Assembly: GCA_002316675.1 (NCBI GenBank)
Contig: DCDZ01000028.1
Coordinates: 656-64,655, forward strand
Length of the DNA stretch: 64,000 nt
From: Tyzzerella sp. UBA1042
GTDB taxonomy: Bacteria > Bacillota > Clostridia > Lachnospirales > Anaerotignaceae
Direction of reading: 5' to 3'
Shown here: positions 18,601-27,412 of the stretch, one piece after another
Position numbering within the stretch: the first letter of the stretch is position 1
Layout: the number at the start of each line of letters is the position of its first letter
Translations under genes and position numbers: made by a program
Notes under the pieces: generated by a model
The model's database searches: none
What the model saw: the letters and a program-made list of their open reading frames with translations, nothing else
Told to the model about the DNA's origin: nothing

Positions 18601-19720
18601 CAAAAACACCTATAGAAACAGACCCATTGGCCGCCCTAATTCTCAGGCTTTTACGGATCCCAATGGGGATACCTATACACCCAGTAATTTTAGAAATCGT
18701 TATAATGGTCAAGGGTATAAGATTATAGACTATAGATGTATTACCACAAAGGCAGATAGTTATCAGTTTACAGGGCTGTTTGGAGAAGTTCAGCAGGCAA
18801 CCCTAAAAAACATTGTGATGATTGCCTCTGATCCCGAGAATGAGAGTGGATACGTTATTTCCCAATATAATGATGATAAGCATCCCGGCGTGGGAGCCTT
18901 AGTTGGTTTGGTTTATGTGGATATAGGAGGGAAGGATTACGAGGACGGAACCCCCGCAACGGTGTCCAATTGTTCCGTGTCTGGCTACGTGGTGAGGTAC
19001 GAGCCAGCTGGCGATGCAAACCATCCCAGTGCAGTGGGTGGTTTAGCAGGCTATAACTTCGGGAAAATTGAAAACAGCAGCGCAGTGAATAAGCTGGTAA
19101 CTGCATCTGAAAAAGCTGGCAGACAGAACCGATATATTGGCGGTTTGGTTGGTTCTATGAATGGTCAGGGAAGTATCACAAATTGTTATGCAGGTGGTCT
19201 GGTTACAGTTGCAGATACTGGAAGACGGTCAACAAAAACAAACTTGGCAGGTATTTGTGCAGGTTTTGAAAATATCTATGGTGCATTTGATAGCAGTAGC
19301 GATAAAAGAAAAATGCTTATTAAAAACGTCTATTCCTATTGTAACCTGGAAAAAAATGAAAGAAATATGAGGACGTATGCTGTAGTAAATACCGAGGATA
19401 AGATAACTTTGTTCAGTAGAAGTGGCTATTATCTCTCCTCCAATGTGGAGAATATCACATCCTTAGAGGATAGAACTATCTCTCGAGGAATGAGCTTTGA
19501 TGAATTGCGTGGGCTATCCTTCCAGGCCAGCGGCACTGCTGCGGCCTCAGGACGTGCCTCCGCAGACAATACCCATCCTTGGTCCAAGGATTTGGAATCC
19601 ATTGCCTATTCTTACCCTGCAGTGGTAGTTGACCCAAGAAAGAACAATACCACCTATGTTCATTATGGCGATTGGTCTTTGGCTAGGGATAGTGCTAGGG
19701 AGGAAAGGTTGGTACAGTGA
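15698..19720 (+). CDS. Giant prepilin-like protein with GLUG repeats
   Basis: A 1340-residue protein that begins as a type IV prepilin: basic leader, then KGYTLVEVLIAVAII with the glycine before the cleavage site and Glu at +5, and a hydrophobic N-terminal helix. After about 350 residues of beta-rich sequence come GLUG-type repeats (GGMVGQ, GGFCGRYDNGSITNSYSSG, GGFLGELNNSSISQCYS, GGFVGRAVNGSISDS at about 500-620), and a second block near 1080-1190 (GGLVGSMNGQGSITNCYAGG). GLUG repeats occur in large adhesins. It is the first gene of the pilus locus and would fit a pilus-tip adhesin processed by PilD. A GTG nine bases upstream is an alternative start. The frame ends in YGDWSLARDSAREERLVQ and its natural C-terminus appears displaced (next entry). 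Confidence 0.85.
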   Translation: MREKISLKNHKGYTLVEVLIAVAIIIIISIIAIPAVGSLKKSLTLTKYDDTARQIYLVSQNKLTTMKSTGTLGVFLDAVEKDYAAQKLTQEPQDYNDEKTDWKDLYYFTDSDTVFVNYIMGTSSVLTASMENEGHFLVELNPKTGDVYGVFYAEKAFTYDDIQELFSRAKKARKTKMLGYYGGISEFSAGEELPTEFTPTAGIVNKEDLYLNIELTGMRPFIKTQNKLLVSVTVTDESYDAAKPTEHTFTKELKGGTDFTIQKANCQIPVLLDSIEGGKNSFSNITEGKLTAGDNIHITVSVTYDDGEDIHITGNTIASTNSLFAKKEVEGDLEVQYVRHLRNLDESVYEVNKSEESKPITVTQTKPIDYDYTQWEDDARIPGNTGDNPYSADFAPLKNLKLFDGMTFDGNNNEILNFKISGGHYTGLFSKLINSHMKNMKLVNFSVTGNSYVGALTGQITGGSITNCGVYLTTRNEFNQPLPDMPERVQRYQVKGSPEDSSYVGGMVGQATQRTVTKDSFAAINVSGTASFIGGFCGRYDNGSITNSYSSGDVTGGLWYTGGFLGELNNSSISQCYSTSDVVYVLGSAGGFVGRAVNGSISDSNSYGLVKKKDGTSVVGTSGGFVGVTTSTIRNCNFLRQPNYNAAYEISPAGVKGQGFSGLKPEKGNSPSDCYPYKDELVGNSIPFKMLAREGGAIIPHYGDWPGEMKLQTSLVYYEKYATADQDGNYYGYYAETSLTDDGSAYDSGKINGWRLNTLRQEPCVEDGYALMTIYELGGFQYELNGDLPNPKRNSVKVTDSATPTAEEATKIMNRVSLVFTNIEESNIKYTISNARVYRLPFALQMTDRNTAARFYDRLEISYEGKGKKTEEYTFFYCPDFAKNAINPDISSTAADTPLNPTGDKNPISVRSPRHINALARAAYYWNTTKWTESTDIRYHFVQENDIDFELYTKEYCGKSYNLMDASSKNTYRNRPIGRPNSQAFTDPNGDTYTPSNFRNRYNGQGYKIIDYRCITTKADSYQFTGLFGEVQQATLKNIVMIASDPENESGYVISQYNDDKHPGVGALVGLVYVDIGGKDYEDGTPATVSNCSVSGYVVRYEPAGDANHPSAVGGLAGYNFGKIENSSAVNKLVTASEKAGRQNRYIGGLVGSMNGQGSITNCYAGGLVTVADTGRRSTKTNLAGICAGFENIYGAFDSSSDKRKMLIKNVYSYCNLEKNERNMRTYAVVNTEDKITLFSRSGYYLSSNVENITSLEDRTISRGMSFDELRGLSFQASGTAAASGRASADNTHPWSKDLESIAYSYPAVVVDPRKNNTTYVHYGDWSLARDSAREERLVQ

Positions 19721-20131
19721 GACTGTATGAGCAAGAGCGATGGAATAATTGGAATTATTATGGAAACGGTGTCCTGTTTGACATTGGGAATACAAGCATT
19801 ACAGAACTTGAAGCTCGGGGTAATCCGGTAGGAGAATATTCCTACTATGAGTATTATGGATATGGCATTGTGTTTGACAGCGCCTTTGCAGAGTATTTAT
19901 CTGATTGGGAAGCGGAATCTGTGTAGTCATTTGAATACACATCTGGATGGAAAAAAAGAGACTGTACGGAGGCCAGTGTCGTTATCAAATTTAACATCAT
20001 ATACGTTGTCAAATAAAAATGCAAATGGTATAATTGTCAAAGCTTTTAGGGTTGACAGTGGATATTTAGAAAGCGTTACTGCGCGCAATCAAGAAGATGG
20101 TTCAGAGTATAAGTTTGTATGTTGTATATAG
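19699..20131 (+). pseudogene. Displaced C-terminal part of the giant prepilin
   Basis: After the stop at 19720 the -1 frame carries 69 aromatic-rich residues from a GTG at 19717 (RLYEQERWNNWNYYGNGVLF) that resemble the earlier segment following YGDW in the big protein (LVYYEKYATADQDGNYYGYY). That frame stops at 19926, and the original frame then continues to 20131 (LSNLTSYTLSNKNANGIIVK). Two opposite shifts therefore restore the frame. GGGAGGAAAGG lies nine bases before the GTG at 19717, so a separately translated, coupled protein is an alternative to decay or sequencing error. Confidence 0.55.
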
Positions 20132-20178
20132 CAACAATACGTTCACCTTCCAGTCTTAAAGAAACAGAGGTGCCTTTT

Positions 20179-20946
20179 ATGAAAAATATAAACAAAAAAC
20201 TTAAAAGTGAAAAAGGTGCCTCTATCCTTCTTGCCCTCATGCTTTTTCTTGTCTGCTTTATGGTGGCCTCCGTTATTTTAAGCTCTGCCACAGCAAATGC
20301 AGATAAGCTTCACCAGCGGGAGGATAACCAAAGGGAGTATCTGTCTGTCAGTTCGGCTGCAACCCTTCTGCGGGATGTTTTGGGTGGAATAGAATATACC
20401 GGTTGGGAAAACAATAAGGTGTTTTATTATCAAGATGAGTCGGCAATAAATTTGGGAACGCAAGAGGATATACCGGAAAAATGTGAGGCCATGGTGTATA
20501 CTGAGGAGAAAGAAGCCAGAATGAGGGCAGAGCTGGAAAGAGCAATTTATCAAGCATTTTCCTCTCATACGAAATGGTATACGAAAGTACCCGTTGCTGA
20601 TGTATTGACAAAGGAGTTCGTAATATCCGGAGAGGGTATGGAGGAGATTAAGGTTGTATTGTCTTTAGATACAAAAACCTATTATGTGACCTGCGAGCTC
20701 ACGCAAAACGATAGTTCGGGAACGAACAATGCAATGACAGTGCTATTTAAGGCGGCGGTTCACAAGGATGACTCTCCCCAAAGCCGTGAATATACGGATG
20801 AAAATTTTACATATTGGGAAGCAGTTCCTAATGCTGATGGGGAAGGCACCCACTGGGAAAGCAGGCTGTATAGAATTGTGGAATATAAAATTGTGACTAA
20901 AATCAGCTATGATGCAGGAACCATCACAAAGGGGGTATACCCTTGA
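20179..20946 (+). CDS. Minor pilin-like protein (PilX-like position)
   Basis: A 255-residue protein with a basic start, then EKGASILLALMLFLVCFMVA, a single hydrophobic helix in the place of a prepilin stem but with Ser instead of the usual Phe/Tyr-Thr. The rest is soluble. It lacks the Glu at +5, like the K-type minor pseudopilins that cap pili. AGAGGTG precedes the ATG at 20179, which is preferred to a start 60 bases upstream. It overlaps the next prepilin gene (TTGA), so the cluster is translated as a unit. Confidence 0.7.
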   Translation: MKNINKKLKSEKGASILLALMLFLVCFMVASVILSSATANADKLHQREDNQREYLSVSSAATLLRDVLGGIEYTGWENNKVFYYQDESAINLGTQEDIPEKCEAMVYTEEKEARMRAELERAIYQAFSSHTKWYTKVPVADVLTKEFVISGEGMEEIKVVLSLDTKTYYVTCELTQNDSSGTNNAMTVLFKAAVHKDDSPQSREYTDENFTYWEAVPNADGEGTHWESRLYRIVEYKIVTKISYDAGTITKGVYP

Positions 20947-21254
20947 AATTAGAAAAAAAACGTAGAAGCATAAAAGGAGAAACACTGCTGGAAACCTTGG
21001 TCGCCATTCTTATTCTTACTATTTCCGCCATGATGCTGGCAGAGATGACGGCTTCTTCAGTGAGAATTAACCGCACTGTAGAGAAGATAGACAAAGAATA
21101 CCGGGAAAATGTGTCTGCAGCTGAAAAAAGGAAATTCTATAAAAATGAAACGGTTACAATCAAAACAACTGATAAAGAATATACCTATAAGGTTGAATAT
21201 TATGGAAAAGCAGATGGGCTAACCTCCTATAAAGCGGAGGAAGGGGAGATATGA
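20943..21254 (+). CDS. Minor prepilin (PilV-like)
   Basis: A 103-residue prepilin with the leader KRRSIKGETLLETLVAILIL: glycine before the cleavage site, Glu at +5, then a hydrophobic helix. It begins with TTG overlapping the previous stop; AAAGGGGG lies just upstream. The short globular domain is charged and shows no further motif. It is probably a minor subunit incorporated at the pilus tip. Confidence 0.8.
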   Translation: MKLEKKRRSIKGETLLETLVAILILTISAMMLAEMTASSVRINRTVEKIDKEYRENVSAAEKRKFYKNETVTIKTTDKEYTYKVEYYGKADGLTSYKAEEGEI

Positions 21255-21255
21255 A

Positions 21256-21753
21256 ATGAAGGTGCTTCAAAAAATTGCAAATTGCAAGGGGTTCTCTTTG
21301 TTAGAATCTATGGCGGCATTACTCATTATCTCCATTCTAACCGTGGGAATTACCACCGGGGTAAACGCCGCATCTAAAATTTATCAACAATCCCTTTTTG
21401 TTTCCGAGGGAGACATATTGGCGGCTACGGTGGATACGGCACTATCCGATGTTCTGCGCTTTTCCTCAGAAATTAGTGAGGAAGATGGTGTGGTCAGCTT
21501 TACCAACGCAAACTACAGCGTAAAAAAGGGCCATTTGCTGTCGGAAAGCGGTTGGCTGTATTTAAATTTGCGGGGAGAGGAGGATGCACCTTTGGTTTTA
21601 TTGCTGAATAATGGGGTTTATTCTTCTATGGAAATTAATTCTTTTCAACTAAGCTATGCGGAAGGTGTTTTTTCCGGCAGCTATGAAATAAAAAGCAAGA
21701 AGGATGATACGCTGGTAAAAAAGTACGCTTTTCATTTCCGCACGCTAAGCTGA
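21256..21753 (+). CDS. Minor prepilin
   Basis: A 165-residue prepilin with the processing motif CKGFSLLESMAALLIISILT (Gly-Phe, Glu at +5). The C-terminal domain is beta-rich with short Leu-rich strands. The start ATG follows GGAAGGGGAG and lies two bases after the previous stop. It is the third of three small pilin-like genes before the motor genes, the usual place for the tip-complex subunits. Confidence 0.82.
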   Translation: MKVLQKIANCKGFSLLESMAALLIISILTVGITTGVNAASKIYQQSLFVSEGDILAATVDTALSDVLRFSSEISEEDGVVSFTNANYSVKKGHLLSESGWLYLNLRGEEDAPLVLLLNNGVYSSMEINSFQLSYAEGVFSGSYEIKSKKDDTLVKKYAFHFRTLS

Positions 21754-21790
21754 TTCCGGTCAATGCGCTGACAAGGAGGCGAAAGAGAAA

Positions 21791-23506
21791 ATGAAATTCA
21801 AACGACTTGGAGATATGCTGACCTCTACGGGAATGATTACGGAGGAACAGCTGAAAGTTGCATTAAATAAACAAAGGGATACGAAAAACCGCTTGGGGAA
21901 AGAGTTAATTGAAGAAGGCGTTATTTCTGAGGAGCAATTAATTCATACGCTAAAGCTTCAGCTTGGATTGGATTCCATTGATCTGTCCACGGTCAATATA
22001 CCCAGTGCGCTTTCTGAAATCATTCCGAAAAAAATGGCCAATAATTATGGCCTTGTACCTGTAAAGCAGGAGGGGGACTCTCTGTATGTGGCAATGAGCG
22101 ACCCCTTGAACTTTGTTGCCCTGGAGGATGTAAAGGCAGTAAGCAAAAAGCGCATTATACCCTTAATTGCCACGGAGGAATCCATACAAAGAAATATTGG
22201 CTCCTTATATGGCAATGAGGGTGCCGCCAGAGCCATTGAAGAAATGAAGCGAGAGATGAATGATGCCCCTGCGGCCGTTATTTTTGGCGATTCGTTCCTT
22301 TCCAATAACATAGATAACGATGAACAGTCTGCCCCAACCATTCGTTTGGTGAACTCCTTAATTGAACGTGCGGTATCGGAGCGTGCCAGTGATATTCATA
22401 TTGAGCCTGCGGAAAATGAGGTTCGTGTGAGAATGCGTATTGACGGCTTGCTTCGTCAGATTATGATTGTGCCGAAGGATTTACAGTCCTCGGTCATTTC
22501 CCGCCTTAAAATTATGGGCGGCATGGATATTACAGAACGCAGAATCCCCCAAGACGGACGCTCTAACGCTAAGGTGAAAAAAGCGGATATCGACTTGCGT
22601 ATGTCGACCTTGCCCACCATTTACGGAGAAAAACTGGTAATCCGTCTTTTGGATAAAAACACACAGCTTTTGGATAAAGCGAAAATCGGCTTGACAGGGG
22701 AGGATTTGGAGAAATATATGCGGCTGATCAACCAAAAGGGCGGCGGCGTGGTTTTGATTGCCGGTCCCACAGGCTCCGGTAAATCCTCCACACTGTATAC
22801 AATGATTCGTGAACTAAATACAGAGCAAAGCAATCTGATTACATTGGAAGATCCTGTGGAATATAATATTGCCGGCATCAATCAAGTGCAAATTAACGAA
22901 AAAACAGGAATGACCTTTAGCGGAGGCCTGCGGGCAATCCTAAGGCAGGATCCGGATATTATTGCGGTGGGCGAAATCCGTGACGGCGAAACGGCGGAAA
23001 TTGCCATGCGTGCGGCAATTACGGGGCATTTGGTATTATCTACCATCCATACCAATAGCTCCATAGCCACCTTGGACCGCCTTTTGGATATCGGTGTTGA
23101 GCCCTATCTTATTTCCAGTGCCCTCAATGGCGTTGTTTCCCAGCGTCTTGTGCGTAGAATCTGCCCCCATTGCCGTAAGGAATATGAGCCTACCCAAGAG
23201 GAGCTGGCCAGCATTGGCCTTTCCCATGAAAACCACGGTTTTTATCATGGCGAGGGCTGTCCCATGTGCTTTGGTACGGGATATCGGGGGAGAGTGGCAG
23301 TTTTTGAAATTTTGGTTATGGATAGAAAAGTAAAGAATGCCATATCAAGCGGTGCAAAAAGAGAAGAATTGGCGGAAATTATACACAGCCATAAAGGCTT
23401 TGTTGCCCTAGCAGATAATTGTCGCAGGCTTGTTTTGGAAGGTGTAACCACTGTTGAGGAGGCAAAAAGAATTACGAATTCAGAGGATTATGAATATGAA
23501 AGTTAA
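21791..23506 (+). CDS. pilB: Type IV pilus extension ATPase
   Basis: A 571-residue secretion-type hexameric ATPase. An N-terminal MshEN/T2SSE_N domain (residues about 1-150; paired RLGDML and NRLGKEL repeats, typical c-di-GMP-binding folds) precedes the motor domain. Walker A is GPTGSGKSS at 325-333, and the Asp box (LITLEDPVEY), Walker B (DPDIIAVGEIRD) and His box (GHLVLSTIHTN) follow. Four cysteines of the PilB/GspE zinc module are present (CPHC and CPMC). It powers pilin insertion during extension. Its end overlaps pilT. Confidence 0.95.
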   Translation: MKFKRLGDMLTSTGMITEEQLKVALNKQRDTKNRLGKELIEEGVISEEQLIHTLKLQLGLDSIDLSTVNIPSALSEIIPKKMANNYGLVPVKQEGDSLYVAMSDPLNFVALEDVKAVSKKRIIPLIATEESIQRNIGSLYGNEGAARAIEEMKREMNDAPAAVIFGDSFLSNNIDNDEQSAPTIRLVNSLIERAVSERASDIHIEPAENEVRVRMRIDGLLRQIMIVPKDLQSSVISRLKIMGGMDITERRIPQDGRSNAKVKKADIDLRMSTLPTIYGEKLVIRLLDKNTQLLDKAKIGLTGEDLEKYMRLINQKGGGVVLIAGPTGSGKSSTLYTMIRELNTEQSNLITLEDPVEYNIAGINQVQINEKTGMTFSGGLRAILRQDPDIIAVGEIRDGETAEIAMRAAITGHLVLSTIHTNSSIATLDRLLDIGVEPYLISSALNGVVSQRLVRRICPHCRKEYEPTQEELASIGLSHENHGFYHGEGCPMCFGTGYRGRVAVFEILVMDRKVKNAISSGAKREELAEIIHSHKGFVALADNCRRLVLEGVTTVEEAKRITNSEDYEYES

Positions 23507-24542
23507 TGAACTGATTGTATATGCAAATAATAAAAAGGCCTCGGATATTCACTTGATTTTCGGGCTGCCGCCCAAATGCCGTGTGGCAGGCCGCTTGGAA
23601 TCTATGGCTGATTTTATTCTAAATGATGATGACTGTGACAATTACGCTATGGAATTAGCTAGATATAGATATGACGATTTTTTGGAAATCGGCGAAATGG
23701 ACTTAGCAAGAACCATTGAAGGGGTGCGTGTGCGTATCAATTTATTCAGACAGCAGGATCATACCTCTGTAGTAATCCGCCTTTTGAATGATAAAATCCC
23801 CATGCTGGAAAGCTTGGGCTTGCCCGACGGCGTAGAAAGATTAACCGAGTTAAAAAGAGGCATTGTAATTGTAACAGGGCAGACGGGTTCGGGTAAATCC
23901 ACCACCCTTGCCTCCCTCATTGACCGCATCAATCACACAAGGGATTGTCATGTCATTACCCTGGAAGACCCCATAGAATATATCTATGAGCCGGATTTAT
24001 CTATTTTTAACCAAAGGGAAATCGGGCGGGATACAAAATCCTATGAATCCGGGCTTCGTTCTGTTTTGAGAGAAGACCCCGATGTTATCCTAATCGGGGA
24101 AATGCGGGATACCATTACCATGGAAACTGCCCTAAAGGCGGCGGAAACAGGGCATCTTGTGCTGACTACATTGCATACCGGCTCTGCCTCGGAGGTGGTG
24201 GATCGAATTGTGGATTCCTTCCCCGAAGCAAGGCAGCAGCAAATACGTTTACAGCTGTCTCTGACGTTAATGGCGGTTTTGGCACAACAGCTTTTGCCGA
24301 AAAAAGACGGAACAGGGCGCATTGCCGCCTGCGAATTTATGCCCATCAATGCCGCCATCAGAAATCTGATTCGTGAGGGGAAATCCCCCCAGATTGATAA
24401 CGTGATTTCTACCTCGGCGGAGAAAGGCGCCGTTACCATGGATAATGCAATCATTAAGCTGTACCGGGATAAAAAAATCTCTAGCAGAACGGCGTTGTTT
24501 GCGGCAAAAAACTTAGAGTTTGTGAAACGAAACATCACTTAA
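23496..24542 (+). CDS. pilT: Type IV pilus retraction ATPase
   Basis: A 348-residue hexameric ATPase that disassembles the pilus and drives twitching. It has Walker A GQTGSGKSTT near residue 128, LEDPIEYIYEP, Walker B DPDVILIGEMRD, the His box GHLVLTTLHTGSA and the PilT-type AIRNLIREGK. It lacks the MshEN and zinc modules of PilB. The start at 23496 overlaps the last 11 bases of pilB; AGAGG lies nine bases upstream. An ATG six bases earlier is possible. Presence of PilT predicts retractable pili. Confidence 0.95.
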   Translation: MKVNELIVYANNKKASDIHLIFGLPPKCRVAGRLESMADFILNDDDCDNYAMELARYRYDDFLEIGEMDLARTIEGVRVRINLFRQQDHTSVVIRLLNDKIPMLESLGLPDGVERLTELKRGIVIVTGQTGSGKSTTLASLIDRINHTRDCHVITLEDPIEYIYEPDLSIFNQREIGRDTKSYESGLRSVLREDPDVILIGEMRDTITMETALKAAETGHLVLTTLHTGSASEVVDRIVDSFPEARQQQIRLQLSLTLMAVLAQQLLPKKDGTGRIAACEFMPINAAIRNLIREGKSPQIDNVISTSAEKGAVTMDNAIIKLYRDKKISSRTALFAAKNLEFVKRNIT

Positions 24543-24576
24543 ACGGCCTTTGCCGTAAAGGAAAGGGGAGATATCC

Positions 24577-25773
24577 TTGCTTACCTATAAATATAAGGCG
24601 GTTTCAAAAAAAGGCGCAGAAATTGAAGGTTATATAGAGGCTTTTAATGAGTATGAGGCAATCAATAAAATTAAAGAAAGCTGTGATATTGTAACAAGCA
24701 TTTCCGAGGTTCGTATGGGGAAGGGCATTGAGGTTACAGGTAAAATCAATGAAAAAGCTCTGGCCATTCTTTGCTCTCAGCTCTCCATCATTGTGGGGGC
24801 GGGGCTTCCGGTGCTTCGTGCCGTGGAAATGATTGCCGCCCAAACGGAGAATAAAAAATTGAAAACAATCATGGAGGGTGTCTCCAAGGATGTGGCATCG
24901 GGGGGAAGCCTTGCTAAAAGCTTTGAGACAAAAGGCCCGGGCTTGCCCATCACCTTTGTGGAAACCATTCGCTCCGGCGAGGAATCGGGTACTTTGGAGC
25001 ATTCCTTCAACCGCTTGCATGATTATTATGATAAAACGGCAAAAATGAAGGGTAAAGTAAAAAATGCTATGGTTTATCCCACCTTTACCATGATTGTCGC
25101 CATTGCAGTTATTGTCATTATCATGGTGAAGGCGGTGCCTGTTTTTACCAGCAGCTTTGGAGAGATGGGGGTAGAGCTTCCCCTCCCCACAAGAATGCTG
25201 ATTGGTATATCCAATTTCTTTGTGGAATATTGGCTTGCCTTGGTGGCGGTAATCGCCTTTGCCCTTGTGATATATAAGCTGTATGAGAAGCGAAAGGAAA
25301 ACCGCTTGAAGCTAGAGCGCTTGAAGCTTCGCATCCCTTTGTTTGGAAAGCTTGCAGCCCTCAAGCAGGCCTCCCAATTTGCGGCAACCATGTCTACCCT
25401 TTTGGGAGCGGGCTTGCCTGTGGTAGAGGCAGTTTCTATCACGGGAAAGGTCATTGATAACGAATATATCGGCAATCAAGTGCTGGAAACGGTGTCTATG
25501 CTGGAGGAAGGCAAACGCCTTGGCGATAGCTTACATACCCGAACGGAGCTGCCCCAGCTGTTGGTGGAAATGACGGCGGTGGGGGAGGAAACTGGTTCCC
25601 TTGAGACAACCTTGGATACCATTGGGGACTTTTACGACAATGAAATTGATACAGCCACCTCAAGGATGGTAACCCTTCTGGAGCCTATCATCATTTGTGT
25701 GCTGGCGGTCATCGTTTTGTTTATCCTCATTTCCGTTTATGCCCCTATGTTCTCTCTCTATGGAGGGATATAA
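24577..25773 (+). CDS. pilC: Type IV pilus inner-membrane platform protein
   Basis: A 398-residue GspF/PilC protein with two tandem T2SSF domains (about 65-190 and 270-390) and three membrane helices. The repeats share GLPVLRAVEM / GLPVVEAVSI and SGEESGTLE / VGEETGSLE. It anchors PilB and PilT at the membrane. Translation starts at TTG six bases after AAAGGGGAG; no ATG is near. Confidence 0.93.
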   Translation: MLTYKYKAVSKKGAEIEGYIEAFNEYEAINKIKESCDIVTSISEVRMGKGIEVTGKINEKALAILCSQLSIIVGAGLPVLRAVEMIAAQTENKKLKTIMEGVSKDVASGGSLAKSFETKGPGLPITFVETIRSGEESGTLEHSFNRLHDYYDKTAKMKGKVKNAMVYPTFTMIVAIAVIVIIMVKAVPVFTSSFGEMGVELPLPTRMLIGISNFFVEYWLALVAVIAFALVIYKLYEKRKENRLKLERLKLRIPLFGKLAALKQASQFAATMSTLLGAGLPVVEAVSITGKVIDNEYIGNQVLETVSMLEEGKRLGDSLHTRTELPQLLVEMTAVGEETGSLETTLDTIGDFYDNEIDTATSRMVTLLEPIIICVLAVIVLFILISVYAPMFSLYGGI

Positions 25774-25887
25774 GGCTTTCCTAAACTTACCAGTGCAAAC
25801 CGGCATCCTTTGCATTGCCAAAAGTAGGCACTGCACGTAAACTATAAAAGCACCATTGCCCTCTAAGGGGTATTAAGTTGGTATTTT

Positions 25888-25907
25888 TTGTGAGAACCCG
25901 CTCACAA
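25888..25907 (+). promoter_or_regulatory. Hairpin upstream of pilA
   Basis: A perfect 7-bp inverted repeat (TTGTGAG, 6-base gap, CTCACAA) 40 bp before pilA, preceded rather than followed by T's. It may be an operator or an mRNA 5' stem that boosts the abundant pilin message. Confidence 0.4.
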
Positions 25908-25947
25908 ATGATATATTTAATGTTGATGAATTAAGGAGGTACATAAT

Positions 25948-26343
25948 ATGAAGAGTATGTTGAAAAGAAAAAATAAAAAAGGCTTTACGCTGATGGAGAT
26001 GCTGATTGTTGTGGGTATTATTGCGATTTTGGTAGCAATTGCCATCCCGACGTTCGGCGGCGCACAGAAGAAGGCAAAATATGCTGCAGACATAGCGAAT
26101 GTTAGGGCATGGTATGCGGAACAGCTGGTGAATGATATGACAGAGGGAGATGGCTTCACTGAAAAATCATTTTCGGAAGAGAATTCAGATACTGATGAAC
26201 TCAAGCTCCAGATGAAGGGTGCTACTGCAGAGGCAACTGGCACGACTGCTGAAACATTCAAGGTGGTTTATGATCCAAATGGCGACGGAACAGAGGATGA
26301 GGGAGACTTCCCATCGGTTACATTCCCTTCGGATGCTGACTAA
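25948..26343 (+). CDS. pilA: Major type IV prepilin
   Basis: A 131-residue prepilin with the basic leader KRKNKKGFTLMEMLIVVGII: Gly-Phe cleavage site, Glu at +5 and a 20-residue hydrophobic stem. The small C-terminal domain is acidic (pI clearly low) and ends near a DPNGDGTEDEGD loop that could bind calcium. A strong TAAGGAGG precedes the ATG. It has its own strong terminator and an upstream hairpin, consistent with a highly expressed main subunit. Confidence 0.93.
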   Translation: MKSMLKRKNKKGFTLMEMLIVVGIIAILVAIAIPTFGGAQKKAKYAADIANVRAWYAEQLVNDMTEGDGFTEKSFSEENSDTDELKLQMKGATAEATGTTAETFKVVYDPNGDGTEDEGDFPSVTFPSDAD

Positions 26344-26425
26344 TGATCTGATTAAAGCAGAAAAGCAGCCTATTTGCATCTAAAGGCAGCGGGTGATTTT
26401 ACCCTCTAACCCCAATCCGATTACC

Positions 26426-26466
26426 ACGATAGAACTGGGGCGGGTTGCAGTTCTATCGTCGTTTTT
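26426..26466 (+). terminator. pilA terminator
   Basis: A perfect 12-bp stem (ACGATAGAACTG at 26426-26437 with 26448-26459) followed by CGTTTTT. Partial read-through would feed pilD. Confidence 0.8.
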
Positions 26467-26487
26467 GGTTGAAGGAGAGAAGCGATT

Positions 26488-27297
26488 ATGCTTTTGTTTG
26501 AACAATTCAATTTTATTTATGTATACATATTCGTCCTAGCCTTTATGATTGGGGCAGTTATGGGCAGTTTCATCAACTGCGTGGCGTGGCGCATATCCCA
26601 TGGGGAGGATTTCATCCATGGCAGAAGTCATTGCACCACTTGCGGACACACCCTCACACCCTTGGAACTGATGCCTATTGTATCTTTTCTGATACAGAAG
26701 GGGCGAAGCCGTTGTTGTAATGAAAAAATTTCTTTGCGCTATCCTGCTACGGAGCTTTTGACGGCTCTGGTGTTTGTGGCTTTGGTTTTTAAATTTGGCT
26801 TCAGCTTAGACACCCTGCAATTTATGGTGTTATCCCTGCTTTTGCTGGCGGTTTCCTTGGTGGATTTGGAAACAGGGCTGATTCCCGATGGTTTTATTTT
26901 AGCTGGAATTCTAAATTTTGTTTTGTTTACTATCCTAAAGGGTGGTATGATTTTTACAGGGCTTCTGCACGGTGCCCTTGGCGGTTTCTCCATCTCCGTA
27001 CCCATTTTACTCCTTTCCCTTTTGATGGATAAGGTGTTGCAAAAAGAGAGCATGGGCGGCGGAGACATTAAGCTGTATTTTATGACAGGGCTTTATTTCA
27101 GTATCAAGGCCAATGTTTTGTTGGTTTTGCTGTCTTGTGTTTTTGGGATTGCCTTTACCCTTATTTTTCAAAGCATTCGGGTGGGGGAGAAGGAAAATCC
27201 ACTGGCGTTTCCCTTTGGGCCGTCCATCGCCATGGCGGCAATGGTTTCTGTGTTTTTGGCAGAGCCGATTTTGCAATTTTATATGAGTTTATTTTAA
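26488..27297 (+). CDS. pilD: Prepilin peptidase / N-methyltransferase
   Basis: A 269-residue A24 aspartic peptidase with about eight membrane helices that cleaves and N-methylates the prepilins of this locus. The N-terminal cytoplasmic loop carries the zinc cysteines (CTTCG and CCNE), and the catalytic aspartates are in SLVDLETGLIPD and in GGGDIKLYFMTG (the conserved GxGD). The motif GSFINCVAWRI is also typical. Full length. Confidence 0.93.
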   Translation: MLLFEQFNFIYVYIFVLAFMIGAVMGSFINCVAWRISHGEDFIHGRSHCTTCGHTLTPLELMPIVSFLIQKGRSRCCNEKISLRYPATELLTALVFVALVFKFGFSLDTLQFMVLSLLLLAVSLVDLETGLIPDGFILAGILNFVLFTILKGGMIFTGLLHGALGGFSISVPILLLSLLMDKVLQKESMGGGDIKLYFMTGLYFSIKANVLLVLLSCVFGIAFTLIFQSIRVGEKENPLAFPFGPSIAMAAMVSVFLAEPILQFYMSLF

Positions 27298-27412
27298 ATA
27301 CATCAATTTGAAAATGACCGGTCTGTTGGCCGGATGAGTATAAAGTATCTTTTGAAAGGGTACATAATTTTGAAGAAATGACTTAGAGAGCTGGATATAA
27401 GGGAGGTTTCAT

